From contig OZ244969.1 of the NCBI GenBank assembly GCA_965222725.1, forward strand, positions 2,232,001 through 2,296,000: DNA of 64,000 nt. Reading direction: 5' to 3'. The translations under genes were made by a program, and so were the position numbers. Below are positions 24,530 through 33,231 of this stretch, piece after piece. The notes beneath the pieces are model-generated. The model saw only the letters and a program-made list of their open reading frames with translations. It was not told the origin of the DNA and ran no database searches. Source of the stretch: GCA-2748575 sp965222725 (GTDB lineage: Bacteria > Pseudomonadota > Gammaproteobacteria > Pseudomonadales > Ketobacteraceae). Within the stretch, counting starts at the first letter, position 1, and the number at the start of each line of letters is the position of its first letter.

Positions 24530-26547
24530 CCCTTAAGCGTTGAAGTATCCGCCGTTATCAACGGCATGGGGCAGTCCAGCCGTTCACAAATTGCACGGAG
24601 CAGGTTGGCTTCGTTACTGGTCACTTGCTGATCGTGGAGTATGCAGTCCACGCAGGCATCAATCAGCGGTTGCTTCAGCAGGGGTGTCAGTCGCGTCAGC
24701 AATCCGGTGGCCTCACGCAGGGTTTGCAGATTGGGCGGCCGCACCAGTAATGCGGAAAAGTCCTTGTTGCTGAAACCGGTAATGGTTTGCTGAAAAATTG
24801 TTTGTTGTGCTTCGGGGGTGTTGCCACTGGCCAGAACGGTGGCTGACAACAGCACGCCGATCGCATTTTCCACCGGCTGGTAGGATTTGATGGTTTTCTG
24901 TTTTCCGGAGGGTGCCTCCAGATATTTTTCCACCAGGCTGAAGTAAATAAATTCGTACAATGTAAACTTTTTATCCAGCTCAATGACTGAGCGGGCTATA
25001 TAAAGTATTTTTTCTTTCTGTTCCCTGTCACGGTTTTCCAGTGTGCTCAACGCAATGTCCAGCAATGGCAGCCGGATGCTGTCGGTCCGTTCCCGTAAGG
25101 CGTAGTAAATGTCGCGGGTTGCTGCGGCGCATTCGCCGGAACGCTCCTGTTCAATCATCTGCATGGCCTGTTTGCCATGAGTGTTCATGGTGGTGAGTAT
25201 CAGCGCGTAAATAATGCTGTCGGCGATTTCCTGTTGGTGAGCAAATTCCAGCAGGTTTTCGGGAATGGCGTTATGTACGTTTTGTGCGGCGCTGACATGA
25301 TCGGGGGTTAGTGTACCGACCGATGCTTTAAGATGTTTGTTGTCTGCAGAAAACTCTTCTGCTGCCGCTGCGGATGAATGCAGCTCAGACGGAGCCCGCT
25401 GTTGTTCAAACGCCGGTTGCTGGAATGATGCCACCTGCTCCGGCATCAGTGCGCCTTCAGCACCGCCGGGAGTAAAGGCGGTCTGGCCGTCGGCCGTTGT
25501 CAGCTTGCCCTGCTGAAAGCGGGATTTCATTCGTACCGGCATGGACGGATCAATGGCTTTCAGGCGCTGTTCAATGGGGGGATGGGTGGCCAGCATTTGG
25601 GAAAAGCCCACTTTCAGGGTTTCGCCAAAACACATATGGCTCATTTCCTCGGCGTGGCTTGAATTGAGGTGCGAGCCCTGATGCAGGGTTCCGATTTTAA
25701 AGAGCGCACCGCCAATACCGGAAGGATTACGGGTAAATTGTACGGATGAGGCATCTGCCAGAAACTCCCGCTGCCGTGAAATGGCGGCCTTGATCAGCCG
25801 GCCAAAAAAGAGCCCGATGTAGCCAATGGCCATCAGTGCCAGGCCCAGTATCAGATTGCCGCTGGCGTTGCCCCGGCGATTGCTGCTGAAAGAGCGTGAG
25901 TAGCCATAGGACCGGTAACGGCTGCTGCGCAGTAGCGATTCGCCGATCTGCCCGATCAGCAGAATACCCGCCAGAATCGCAATCAGGTTCAGGTTAATGC
26001 GGGTGTCCGTATTCAGAATATGACTGTATTCATGAGCAATCACACCCTGCAGTTCTTCCCGGGTGAGGTTGTCCAGTGCGCCACGGGTAACCGCCAGTAT
26101 GGTGTTGTTGGGGTTGTAGCCTGCCACAAAGGCGTTGATGCCGGCCTCGTTATCCAGCAGGTACACCCGGGGCACATGAGTGCCGGAGGCGATGGCCATT
26201 TCTTCGGCAATATTCAGCAGGCGTTTTTCCAGAAAGTCGCGGGTTTCCGGTAGTACCAGCCGTCCACCGGCCATGGCGGCGATAGCGTCGCCGCCACTTT
26301 TGATTTTCAGGTAACGGACAAAACTGCCACCGGCAATGACAGCCAGCGTGATCAGGGCTGTGCCCCAGCCAAGGGGCGAGCCGAGCCATTGCGCCAGTGA
26401 TATCACGCCCATGGCATCGGACATGACCAGAGTGAGATACACCACTGCATTCACGGCAATCACGATACAGATAACCGCCAGTAAAAAATAACCAAAGAGC
26501 ACGCCGGTTTTGCGGCGTGCTTTATGCTGGCTTTCGTAAAAGGTCAT
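24526..26547 (-). CDS. M48 family metallopeptidase with two N-terminal membrane segments
   Basis: 673 residues. Membrane segments are at about 16-40 and 60-78. The zinc site is HEYSH (172-176) with a third ligand in EFLADA (E261), the M48 (HtpX/Ste24-like) arrangement. Two further hydrophobic stretches lie at about 186-200 and 228-250. After about residue 330 there is a linker and a helical C-terminal domain of about 300 residues with no recognised motif; it may regulate the protease or bind substrate. It directly follows lemA (12-nt gap), a pairing common in proteobacteria. Substrate unknown. Confidence 0.88.
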   Translation of the reverse strand: MTFYESQHKARRKTGVLFGYFLLAVICIVIAVNAVVYLTLVMSDAMGVISLAQWLGSPLGWGTALITLAVIAGGSFVRYLKIKSGGDAIAAMAGGRLVLPETRDFLEKRLLNIAEEMAIASGTHVPRVYLLDNEAGINAFVAGYNPNNTILAVTRGALDNLTREELQGVIAHEYSHILNTDTRINLNLIAILAGILLIGQIGESLLRSSRYRSYGYSRSFSSNRRGNASGNLILGLALMAIGYIGLFFGRLIKAAISRQREFLADASSVQFTRNPSGIGGALFKIGTLHQGSHLNSSHAEEMSHMCFGETLKVGFSQMLATHPPIEQRLKAIDPSMPVRMKSRFQQGKLTTADGQTAFTPGGAEGALMPEQVASFQQPAFEQQRAPSELHSSAAAAEEFSADNKHLKASVGTLTPDHVSAAQNVHNAIPENLLEFAHQQEIADSIIYALILTTMNTHGKQAMQMIEQERSGECAAATRDIYYALRERTDSIRLPLLDIALSTLENRDREQKEKILYIARSVIELDKKFTLYEFIYFSLVEKYLEAPSGKQKTIKSYQPVENAIGVLLSATVLASGNTPEAQQTIFQQTITGFSNKDFSALLVRPPNLQTLREATGLLTRLTPLLKQPLIDACVDCILHDQQVTSNEANLLRAICERLDCPMPLITADTSTLKG

Positions 26548-26558
26548 ACTGCGAAAAA

Positions 26559-27152
26559 TTAATTGAAGGAAACTTTCACGGCCTTTTTGGCTTCGGGGTC
26601 TTCCAGTTCCAGTAATTCGGCCGGTTTGAAATTACCGGGGCCGGCCACCAGGGAGTTAGGGAATTGTTCCCGGTAAGTGTTGTACTCCATTACCGAGTCG
26701 TTATACGCCTGCCGGGCAAAGGCAATGCGGTTTTCGGTGGAAGACAGTTCTTCCATCAGTTGTGACATGGTCTGGTTGGCTTTCAGGTCCGGGTAGTTTT
26801 CTGCCACGGCGTAGAATTTTCCCAGGGCACCACTGAGCAGGTTTTCCGCACCGGACAGGGCTCTTACCGCGGAGCCGTCTTCCGCATGGCCTTTGGCGGC
26901 ATCGGCGGCGGCTTTGGCTTCGTTGCGGGCTTCGATAACGGCGGTCAGAGTTTCCTTTTCGTGGGTCATGTAGGCCTTGGCGGTTTCCACCAGGTTGGGT
27001 ATCAGGTCATGGCGACGCTGCAAATGCACATTGATCTGGGAAAAGGCGTTGGCAAATCGATTTTTAAGGGCCACCAGTTTGTTGTAGATGGCAATAAAGT
27101 AGATAACGATAACCGCAATAATCACCAGAGTGACGATGGTTGATACGGACAT
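26559..27152 (-). CDS. lemA: LemA family protein
   Basis: 197 residues. One N-terminal membrane anchor (TIVTLVIIAVIVIYFIAIYN), then the LemA helical domain: LKNRFANAFSQINVHLQRRHDLIPNLVETAKAY, with YPDLKANQTMSQLMEELSSTENRIAFARQAYND. The cytoplasmic/periplasmic role of LemA is unclear. The adjacent M48 peptidase gene starts 12 nt after its stop, so the two form an operon and probably act together. Confidence 0.93.
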   Translation of the reverse strand: MSVSTIVTLVIIAVIVIYFIAIYNKLVALKNRFANAFSQINVHLQRRHDLIPNLVETAKAYMTHEKETLTAVIEARNEAKAAADAAKGHAEDGSAVRALSGAENLLSGALGKFYAVAENYPDLKANQTMSQLMEELSSTENRIAFARQAYNDSVMEYNTYREQFPNSLVAGPGNFKPAELLELEDPEAKKAVKVSFN

Positions 27153-27282
27153 GAAAACCCCTTATAGGCTGAGAATGGCTGACAAGTTCAAGAGTAAAGC
27201 CGCTCTTTATAGATTAGGTCAGGCTATAGGTTAAGTCAGTAACGGGATTGATGCCACCACCCGGGTGGGGCAGGGGGTGGTT

Positions 27283-27969
27283 TCAGGCTTTCTTGTCGTA
27301 CAGGTCCACGTATTCGTGATAGATGGGCCAGAAAAGGCTCAGGTAGATGGCCTGGTATTTTTCGGTGTTGGAATGGTAGAAGGCCACGGACTTTTTGATG
27401 GTGCCGTGACGCGACATCAAACGGCGCAGGTACTTGGCTGCATAGAAGATGTTGGTGCGGGGATCGAAAATTTCTGCCTGGCTGTCAAAGTGGCGGCCGT
27501 GAAACAAATGGTTAATCTGCATCAGGCCAATGTCCACACTGCGCATATCCAGGCGGCGAATATCGGTATGAACCGGGTTTTCCAGGTACCAGCGGTGGTT
27601 GTTGCTGTAAATTTCACTTAAGGCCCGCTGGGCATCTTTTTCCGAACGGAAGAAGCTCAACTGGGGCTCCTGTTTGCGGTAACGCACGCTCAGCAACCAG
27701 GGGCGCTGGCGGGTGTGCTCCAGCAGTGCGAGTGCCTCTTCGCGGGATGCCGGCTGAAAACTCACGCCGTTCACGTTCAGGGCCCAGGGATTGCCTTTGG
27801 ATTCCAGTTCGCAGATAGAACGCAGCACTACTTCGGGGACGCCATAGGCCTTGGCCGCTGCGGAGAAGTAGCGATCATAATCAGGATTCAGGTTCGCCAT
27901 TGTCATGCCGCTGAAGAGCAGGCAGGCAAGGGCCAGGAATCCCTGTTGTAGTCGGTTGGGCCAGAACAT
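27283..27969 (-). CDS. Exported lytic transglycosylase (SLT domain)
   Basis: 228 residues. Signal peptide of about 25 residues ending MTMA. The SLT domain has the catalytic glutamate in ELESKGNPWALN (E56), the DIGLMQINHLFHG block and a C-terminal FYAAKYLRRL and AFYHSN. An insertion of roughly 50 residues separates the catalytic glutamate from GLMQI (an RQRPWLLSVRYRKQ-like segment). This arrangement is seen in conjugation/pilus-type SLT enzymes rather than Slt70. It cleaves peptidoglycan in the periplasm. The 130-nt gap to lemA contains a 12-bp palindrome CCACCCGGGTGG (27257-27268). Confidence 0.86.
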   Translation of the reverse strand: MFWPNRLQQGFLALACLLFSGMTMANLNPDYDRYFSAAAKAYGVPEVVLRSICELESKGNPWALNVNGVSFQPASREEALALLEHTRQRPWLLSVRYRKQEPQLSFFRSEKDAQRALSEIYSNNHRWYLENPVHTDIRRLDMRSVDIGLMQINHLFHGRHFDSQAEIFDPRTNIFYAAKYLRRLMSRHGTIKKSVAFYHSNTEKYQAIYLSLFWPIYHEYVDLYDKKA

Positions 27970-28150
27970 ATCAGCGAACGGTATTGGCTGGTTTACAGAT
28001 AAACAGCATCAGAAAAAGCAATTACAAAGCCCGGGTGTTCCGGGACAGGGCCATTCTAACCAAAGGGCTGCTGCTGCAACGAAGGCTTTTTGTATGCTTC
28101 TTGTAAAGACAGGGCTTGCTTAATAGAAAGCTAAAAATTTCGGCTGGTAA

Positions 28151-28918
28151 TCAAATGTGCCATATAAACAATAACTTAAGCAGATTCTCGGTTTTGTTGG
28201 TGCCCAGTTTGTTGTGAAAGTACTGATACTCCATGCCTAATTCCAGTCGGTTAACTTCACCGAATAGGCTTTTTCCTGCGTCCCAGCGCAGCTGTGGCTG
28301 GGACAGAATCCAGGCGCGCACCTTGTCGCTGCCATCCTCCAGATCCCTTTTACCGATGTATTCCGTATGCCCCTCGAAACTGAAGGAGTGATCGCCGATG
28401 CTGAACGGCATGTTCCAGACAATATCGATCATGTAGCTGTCGTCTTCTTTGGGGGCTATGTCACCCTCGGTCTGATCAATGTAAGCGGTCAGCGCGGTGG
28501 AAAAGAATACAAAACCGGGCAAGTTCCAGTTCATCTGGATTCCCGGGAGGTATTTCAGGGAATTGACTTCCGGTGCGGCGTTAAACCCCAGCAACAGGCC
28601 CACGTCGGCCACCGGGCTGCCAAATTCCCAGCCGGCAATATCCTTGCCGCTGAAAAACGGGTACCACTCGCCGTAAAATTCCTGATTGCTTTCGGTGGTG
28701 ACGTAGTCAATAAAGAAAAAGTTGGTGCCGTATTCCCAGCCGCTGGCATGTTGCAAGGTCACCACGGTGGCGGAGAATTCCCGGTTATTAAAGACGTCTT
28801 CAAATTTGCTGTTATGGATAATTACTTCGGTATCGTTCCAGCGTTTGGCCTGGACATTCAGGGAGAGCAGCAGACAGAGGGTAAAGGCTGGAGTCCTGAT
28901 CAATAAAGATTGGGGCAC
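28151..28918 (-). CDS. Tsx-type outer membrane channel protein
   Basis: 255 residues. Signal peptide of about 24 residues ending NVQA. The mature chain alternates hydrophobic and aromatic residues, as in a beta barrel. TLQHASGWEYGTNFFFIDY is the signature of the Channel_Tsx/OmpK family, the nucleoside-specific porins. It ends in LLFIWHI rather than the common terminal F. Substrate specificity for nucleosides is not certain for distant members. Lies alone between the SLT gene and a divergent reductase. Confidence 0.8.
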   Translation of the reverse strand: MPQSLLIRTPAFTLCLLLSLNVQAKRWNDTEVIIHNSKFEDVFNNREFSATVVTLQHASGWEYGTNFFFIDYVTTESNQEFYGEWYPFFSGKDIAGWEFGSPVADVGLLLGFNAAPEVNSLKYLPGIQMNWNLPGFVFFSTALTAYIDQTEGDIAPKEDDSYMIDIVWNMPFSIGDHSFSFEGHTEYIGKRDLEDGSDKVRAWILSQPQLRWDAGKSLFGEVNRLELGMEYQYFHNKLGTNKTENLLKLLFIWHI

Positions 28919-29138
28919 TGAAAGCTTCCTTGTGCTGGTTGGAGAATTGACGGCGGTATGAGTTCAGTTTAATAGGGATTGCCGGGATATCCACCGGACC
29001 TGGGCCTGCTCAAAGAGTGTGAACAGTCCCTTGTTCACCGGGGGTAATATTGAATCCGGATCAGTTATAGGGGGACGGGGAGTATTTGCTTAGGCTCAAC
29101 GAGTGTCTTTAAAAAGGATGAGCAGAGAGGAGAGCAGC

Positions 29139-30164
29139 ATGCCCATCGGAAATAATAAAAACAGGCAGTGGGTTCTCAGTGTCCGCCCAGAAGGACTGGT
29201 AGGCGATGAGCATTTTCAATGGCAGGAGTCGGACGTGCCCGAGCCGGGGCCGGGGGAGATTCTGGTGCGGGTGCTGTATCTGTCCTTTGATCCCACCCAG
29301 CGGGGCTGGCTGAATGATGTCCCCAGCTACGTACCACCGGTAAAAATCGGCGAGGTGATGCGGGCCGGGGGCATTGGCCGGGTGGTGGCAAGCCGCAATC
29401 CTGACTATGGCGAAGGGGATCTGGTGCAAGGCACCTTTGGCTGGCAGGACTACTGTGCCACCAAAGGCAGCGGGGTGTTTCCCATCTCAAAAGTGCCGGA
29501 AGGTATTCCACCCACCTACTGCCTGAGCGTGCTTGGTATTACCGGGCTGACCGCCTACTTTGGCATGACCCGGCTGGCCCATATCAAGCCGGGGGATACC
29601 GTGCTGGTTTCCGGAGCAGCAGGCGCTACCGGTTCTGTCGCCGGACAGATTGCGAGAATTCTTGGTGCCGGCCAGGTAGTGGGCATTGCCGGAGGGCCGG
29701 AAAAGTGTCGCTGGCTGACGGAAGAGGCCGGTTTTGATCAGGCCATCGACTATCGCAATGCGGATGTGGGCAAGCGCCTGAAAGCACTCTGCCCGGACGG
29801 GGTGAATGTTTTCTTTGATAATGTGGGGGGCGGAATTCTGGATGCGGCACTGATGAATATGGCCTTGCGTGGCCGGATTGTGCTTTGTGGTGGTATTTCC
29901 AGTGGCTATGGGCTGGATCTGCCTGAGGGGCCACGTCATTACATGCAGCTGGTGATTCGCCGTTGCTCCATGGAAGGTTTTCTGGTGCTGGATTATCTGA
30001 AAGACTTTCCGGAGGCGCTGAATACCCTGCAGGGCTGGCTGGATGACGGAAAAATCCACTTTCAGGAAGATATTCAGGAGGGGCTGGAGCAGGCTCCGGC
30101 CACCCTCAGGCGGCTGTTTGAGGGCAAGAATATTGGAAAACAGTTACTCAAAATCACCGATTGA
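29139..30164 (+). CDS. NADP-dependent oxidoreductase, CurA/MDR type
   Basis: 341 residues. Zinc-independent medium-chain reductase with an N-terminal GroES-like domain (FDPTQRGWLNDVPSYVPPV) and a Rossmann domain with the nucleotide motif SGAAGATGSVAGQIA; FDNVGGGILDAAL is also typical. Related to leukotriene B4 12-hydroxydehydrogenase and curcumin reductase, reducing C=C bonds of enones. ATG 29139 is chosen because GAGGAG lies 6 nt upstream; an in-frame GTG 29103 has no ribosome binding site. Confidence 0.9.
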   Translation: MPIGNNKNRQWVLSVRPEGLVGDEHFQWQESDVPEPGPGEILVRVLYLSFDPTQRGWLNDVPSYVPPVKIGEVMRAGGIGRVVASRNPDYGEGDLVQGTFGWQDYCATKGSGVFPISKVPEGIPPTYCLSVLGITGLTAYFGMTRLAHIKPGDTVLVSGAAGATGSVAGQIARILGAGQVVGIAGGPEKCRWLTEEAGFDQAIDYRNADVGKRLKALCPDGVNVFFDNVGGGILDAALMNMALRGRIVLCGGISSGYGLDLPEGPRHYMQLVIRRCSMEGFLVLDYLKDFPEALNTLQGWLDDGKIHFQEDIQEGLEQAPATLRRLFEGKNIGKQLLKITD

Positions 30165-30235
30165 GGTCCGTTTGAACGATGCGTGAACAGCAAGTGTCTG
30201 TTATTGATAGATTTATTAGTGTCACTGACCTAAAC

Positions 30236-30250
30236 GACAATTTAATTGTC
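30236..30250. promoter_or_regulatory. 15-bp perfect palindrome upstream of folE2
   Basis: GACAATT-T-AATTGTC, in the 205-bp leader of folE2, five bases before a second, larger inverted repeat. Confidence 0.35.
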
Positions 30251-30254
30251 TATA

Positions 30255-30277
30255 GCGAACATTTCAGAAATATTCGC
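30255..30277. promoter_or_regulatory. 23-bp near-perfect inverted repeat upstream of folE2
   Basis: Arms GCGAACATTTC (30255-30265) and GAAATATTCGC (30267-30277) around one A, 10 of 11 positions paired. Just downstream is a -10-like TATACA (30284-30289), so the repeat would cover the -35 region. It does not match the Zur box consensus expected for zinc-controlled folE2. Confidence 0.45.
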
Positions 30278-30369
30278 ATTTAGTATACAATCCGTGCTCA
30301 TTTTACCTGAGTTGCCAATTTTGGCCCGTTATGGATTAATGAGTTGGTGATCCCTGCGGGAGTAACTAC

Positions 30370-31326
30370 ATGAAATTTATGGATTTAGCATCAATGGGCA
30401 GTGAATCAATGCCAGACGTTGCATCTGCGACCCAAGCCAAGGCGCAGGGGCAGCTGGACTGGGTTGGTATGAGCGAAATCGAAGTGCCACTGCATATCGA
30501 AAAACGTGACGGCAGTGTGGCGCATTCGGTTGCCAAGGCGCAGGCCTACGTCAATCTGATCAACCCGGAAGCCAAGGGCATTCACATGTCCCGTCTGTAT
30601 CTGCTGCTGGATGAAGCCTGCAGCCAGACACTGACGGTAAAGCATCTGGGTGAGTTGCTGGGCCGTTTCCTGGAATCCCACAAGGGCCTGAGCGACAAAG
30701 CGTTTGTGGATTTCCGGTTTGATTTTCTGGCCCGCCGCCCGTCGCTGAAGAGCGAATACAGCGGCTGGAAAGCCTATCCGTCCCGGATCATCGCCTCACA
30801 GCACAAGGACAAGCTGAGCCTGGAGCTGCGCTGCGAGATTCCTTATTCATCCACCTGCCCGTGCTCCGCGGCGTTAGCCCGCCAGCTGATCCAGAATCAG
30901 TTTCGGGATGATTTTGGTGGCAACAAGTCAGTGGATATTGAGGATGTGTACAGCTGGCTGGGTACCGAGCAGGGTATTGTGGCCACGCCCCACAGCCAGC
31001 GCAGTATCGCTGAACTGAAAGTGGAGCTGGACGGCAACCTGGATACCTTCCCGCTGGAAGACTTGATTGATCTGGTGGAAGGGGCCCTGAAAACCCCGGT
31101 ACAGACGGCAGTGAAGCGTGAAGACGAACAGGAATTTGCCCGCCTGAACGGCCAGAACCTGATGTTCTGCGAAGACGCGGCCCGCAAGATTCAGAATGCC
31201 CTGAGCAAGGACGAGACTTACAAGGATTTCTGGGTAAGGGTGAATCACCTGGAGAGCCTGCATGCCCACAATGCGGTGAGCATTGTGACCAAAGGTGTTG
31301 AGGACGGGTATTTGCCGCAGCCTTGA
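30370..31326 (+). CDS. folE2: GTP cyclohydrolase FolE2 (type IB)
   Basis: 318 residues. Converts GTP to 7,8-dihydroneopterin triphosphate, the first step of folate and related pterin synthesis, without strict zinc dependence. Conserved blocks: KGIHMSRLYLL, the cysteine motif STCPCSAALARQ (C163, C165), ATPHSQRSIAELKVEL and NHLESLHAHNAVS. FolE2 often substitutes for FolE under zinc shortage. ATG 30370 has GGGAG upstream at 9-10 nt. Preceded by two palindromes and followed by a bidirectional terminator. Confidence 0.95.
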   Translation: MKFMDLASMGSESMPDVASATQAKAQGQLDWVGMSEIEVPLHIEKRDGSVAHSVAKAQAYVNLINPEAKGIHMSRLYLLLDEACSQTLTVKHLGELLGRFLESHKGLSDKAFVDFRFDFLARRPSLKSEYSGWKAYPSRIIASQHKDKLSLELRCEIPYSSTCPCSAALARQLIQNQFRDDFGGNKSVDIEDVYSWLGTEQGIVATPHSQRSIAELKVELDGNLDTFPLEDLIDLVEGALKTPVQTAVKREDEQEFARLNGQNLMFCEDAARKIQNALSKDETYKDFWVRVNHLESLHAHNAVSIVTKGVEDGYLPQP

Positions 31327-31364
31327 TGGCTGATGTAACCAATCAGCCTGTCTTAAATCGGCAT

Positions 31365-31402
31365 AAAAAAGCCCCGCCGGGTGAAACCGGCGGGGCTTTT
31401 TA
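31365..31402. terminator. Bidirectional terminator between folE2 and cysS
   Basis: 15-bp stem AAAAAGCCCCGCCGG / CCGGCGGGGCTTTTT with a 6-nt loop. A tract on one side and T tract on the other serve the two convergent genes. Confidence 0.92.
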
Positions 31403-31431
31403 GTTTGCGCTTTCTGCTTTGCTGGTTTTTT

Positions 31432-32826
31432 TCAGCCCCGGGTCCAGCGGGTGCCTTCGCGGGTGTCCTCCAGTTGGATGCCGTTGGCTTTGAGTTCTTC
31501 GCGGATTTCGTCGGCACGCTGGTAATTTTTGTCCAGTTTGGCTTGCTGGCGTTCTTCAATCAGGGAGTCGATCTGATCGTCGCTCAGGCCGTCACCGCTG
31601 CTGGCGGGCTGCCATTTGAACCAGGCGTCGGCGTCCTGGGTGAGCAGGCCCAGGTAGCTGGCGGCGGCGCGCAGGGTCATTTGCAGTTCCTGTTTTTTGG
31701 CCGGGTCCCCGGTTTTGTTAATGTCGCCGGTGATGCGGTGCAGTACGGACAGCACCTGGGGGGTGGCCAGGTCGTCGGCCAGCAGTTCGTCCACTTCTTT
31801 CAGAGTTTCATTGTCTTGTGGTGTCAGGTTGCTTTCCAGCGGTGCTTCCCTGAGGGCGCCGTAGAGGCTGTCCAGGCTGGCTTTGGCGTTTTTGAGGGCG
31901 TCTTCGGACCAGTCCAGGGGTTTGCGGTAGTGGGCGGTCATCAGGGCGTAACGAATGACTTCACCGGGCCACTGGGCCAGGATTTCTCGCACGGTGAAGA
32001 AGTTGCCGAGGGATTTCGACATCTTTTCGCCGTCGATGGTGAGGTAGCCGTTGTGCATCCAGTAATTCACATAGTTTTCGTGGCCGTGATCATGGGCGCA
32101 GCGGCCCTGGGCAATTTCGTTTTCGTGGTGGGGGAAGATCAGGTCTTGCCCGCCGCCATGAATGTCGATGGTTTTGCCCAGGTGTTTGTTGATCATGGCG
32201 GTGCATTCAATATGCCAGCCGGGGCGGCCGCGGCCCCAGGGACTGTCCCAGCCGGGGAGGTCGTCGGTGGAGGGTTTCCAGAGGACGAAGTCGGCGGGTT
32301 CTTTTTTGTAGGGGGCGACTTCGACGCGGGCGCCGGCGATCATGTCTTCGAGGTTGCGTTTGGAGAGGCAGCCGTAGCTGGGGTCGGTGCTGGTCTGGAA
32401 GAGTACGTGTCCTTCGGCGGCGTAGGCGTGGCCTTTGTCGATGAGTGATTGAATGAGTTCAATCATGGCGTCGATGTTGTCGGTGGCTCTTGGTTCTATG
32501 TCGGGCACGGAGGCACCGAGGGCTGCCATGTCTTCGTGGAAGAGGTCGGCGTAGCGGCTGCTGAGGTCGGCGATGCTTTCGTTGTTGTCTTTGGCGGCTT
32601 TATTGATTTTGTCGTCTACGTCGGTGATGTTCCGGGCGTAGGTGACGTTGGGGTAGTGCCGCTTGAGCAACCGGTAGAGTACGTCGAAGATGACGACGGG
32701 GCGGGCGTTGCCGATGTGGACGTAGTTGTAGACGGTGGGGCCGCAGACGTACATCTTCACGTGGTTGGGGTCGATGGGGGTGAAGGTGTCTTTGTTGCTG
32801 GTCAGGGTGTTGTAGAGTTTGATCAT
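31432..32826 (-). CDS. cysS: Cysteinyl-tRNA synthetase
   Basis: 464 residues, normal length. Class I synthetase with zinc cysteine C28 in MYVCGPTVYN, HIGN at 37-40, GWHIECTAM and PHHENEIAQ (other zinc ligands), and KMSKS in DGEKMSKSLGN. The coding strand of the first half uses C-ending codons and CTC leucine far more than the second half and the neighbouring genes, where CTG dominates. This half lies next to a MITE-like element. No clear ribosome binding site precedes ATG 32826. Confidence 0.96.
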   Translation of the reverse strand: MIKLYNTLTSNKDTFTPIDPNHVKMYVCGPTVYNYVHIGNARPVVIFDVLYRLLKRHYPNVTYARNITDVDDKINKAAKDNNESIADLSSRYADLFHEDMAALGASVPDIEPRATDNIDAMIELIQSLIDKGHAYAAEGHVLFQTSTDPSYGCLSKRNLEDMIAGARVEVAPYKKEPADFVLWKPSTDDLPGWDSPWGRGRPGWHIECTAMINKHLGKTIDIHGGGQDLIFPHHENEIAQGRCAHDHGHENYVNYWMHNGYLTIDGEKMSKSLGNFFTVREILAQWPGEVIRYALMTAHYRKPLDWSEDALKNAKASLDSLYGALREAPLESNLTPQDNETLKEVDELLADDLATPQVLSVLHRITGDINKTGDPAKKQELQMTLRAAASYLGLLTQDADAWFKWQPASSGDGLSDDQIDSLIEERQQAKLDKNYQRADEIREELKANGIQLEDTREGTRWTRG

Positions 32827-32868
32827 TTGTTGTCTGCGTGTGTTCTTTGGGGTTGTGTGTTGTCGCCG

Positions 32869-33057
32869 TATTTATTGTTGGGTAAGAGGCCTTTTTCAGG
32901 CCACTTGCTTGCCCTGCGGGTTCCCTGTGCTTCTCGAAAATTTTGGCGTCGGCTAAACTCGCCCTTCGGGCTCAGACAACGCCTCCTTAATCCAAAATTT
33001 TCTGCGATGCTCGGCTGCGCAAAACCCTGAAAAAGGCCTCTTACCCAACAACAAATA
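32869..33057. mobile_element. MITE-like element with 30-bp terminal inverted repeats, TA-flanked
   Basis: Terminal repeats at 32871-32900 and 33026-33055 match at 29 of 30 positions (outer TTTATTGTTGGG, inner CCTTTTTCAGG). Each end is flanked by TA (32869-32870, 33056-33057), as expected for IS630/Tc1-type insertion. Inside, AAAATTTTGG (32937-32946) pairs with CCAAAATTTT (32992-33001), and GCCC-TTC-GGGC forms a small hairpin. No coding capacity. Non-autonomous, so a transposase elsewhere would be needed. Confidence 0.65.
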
Positions 33058-33134
33058 CTACCAATGTGCCGCTTGAGAGTAAGATGTTCCGAATTACACA
33101 GAGCGTAATTTCGGAGCGAGGCCGAGGCGGGTGT

Positions 33135-33230
33135 GAGGGGTGGGGCTGAATTCGAAACTCAGCGACATGGATGTCGCTGTGTAGCCCCCATGGATGGGTT
33201 CACGGCGATTCGAATTCAGCCCCACCCCTC
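33135..33230. repeat. REP-like palindromic element with perfect 22-bp arms
   Basis: Perfect inverted repeats at 33135-33156 and 33209-33230 (outer GAGGGGTGGGG, inner CTGAATTCGAA). The centre holds two more hairpins, CAGCGACAT-GG-ATGTCGCTG and CCCAT-GG-ATGGG. The ATGGATG loops resemble dispersed intergenic repeats in marine gammaproteobacteria (from memory, not checked here). It lies 78 bp from the MITE-like element. Confidence 0.65.
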
Positions 33231-33231
33231 A

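Noticed and set aside
30255..30277. Zur box for folE2
   Set aside because: Although folE2 is often Zur-controlled, the repeat lacks the GTTATA-TATAAC core of known Zur sites.
31381..32448. Long open frame (about 355 codons) on the plus strand opposite cysS
   Set aside because: It is an antisense frame to a clear cysteinyl-tRNA synthetase, Gly/Val/Phe-rich without motifs, and results from the codon bias of cysS.
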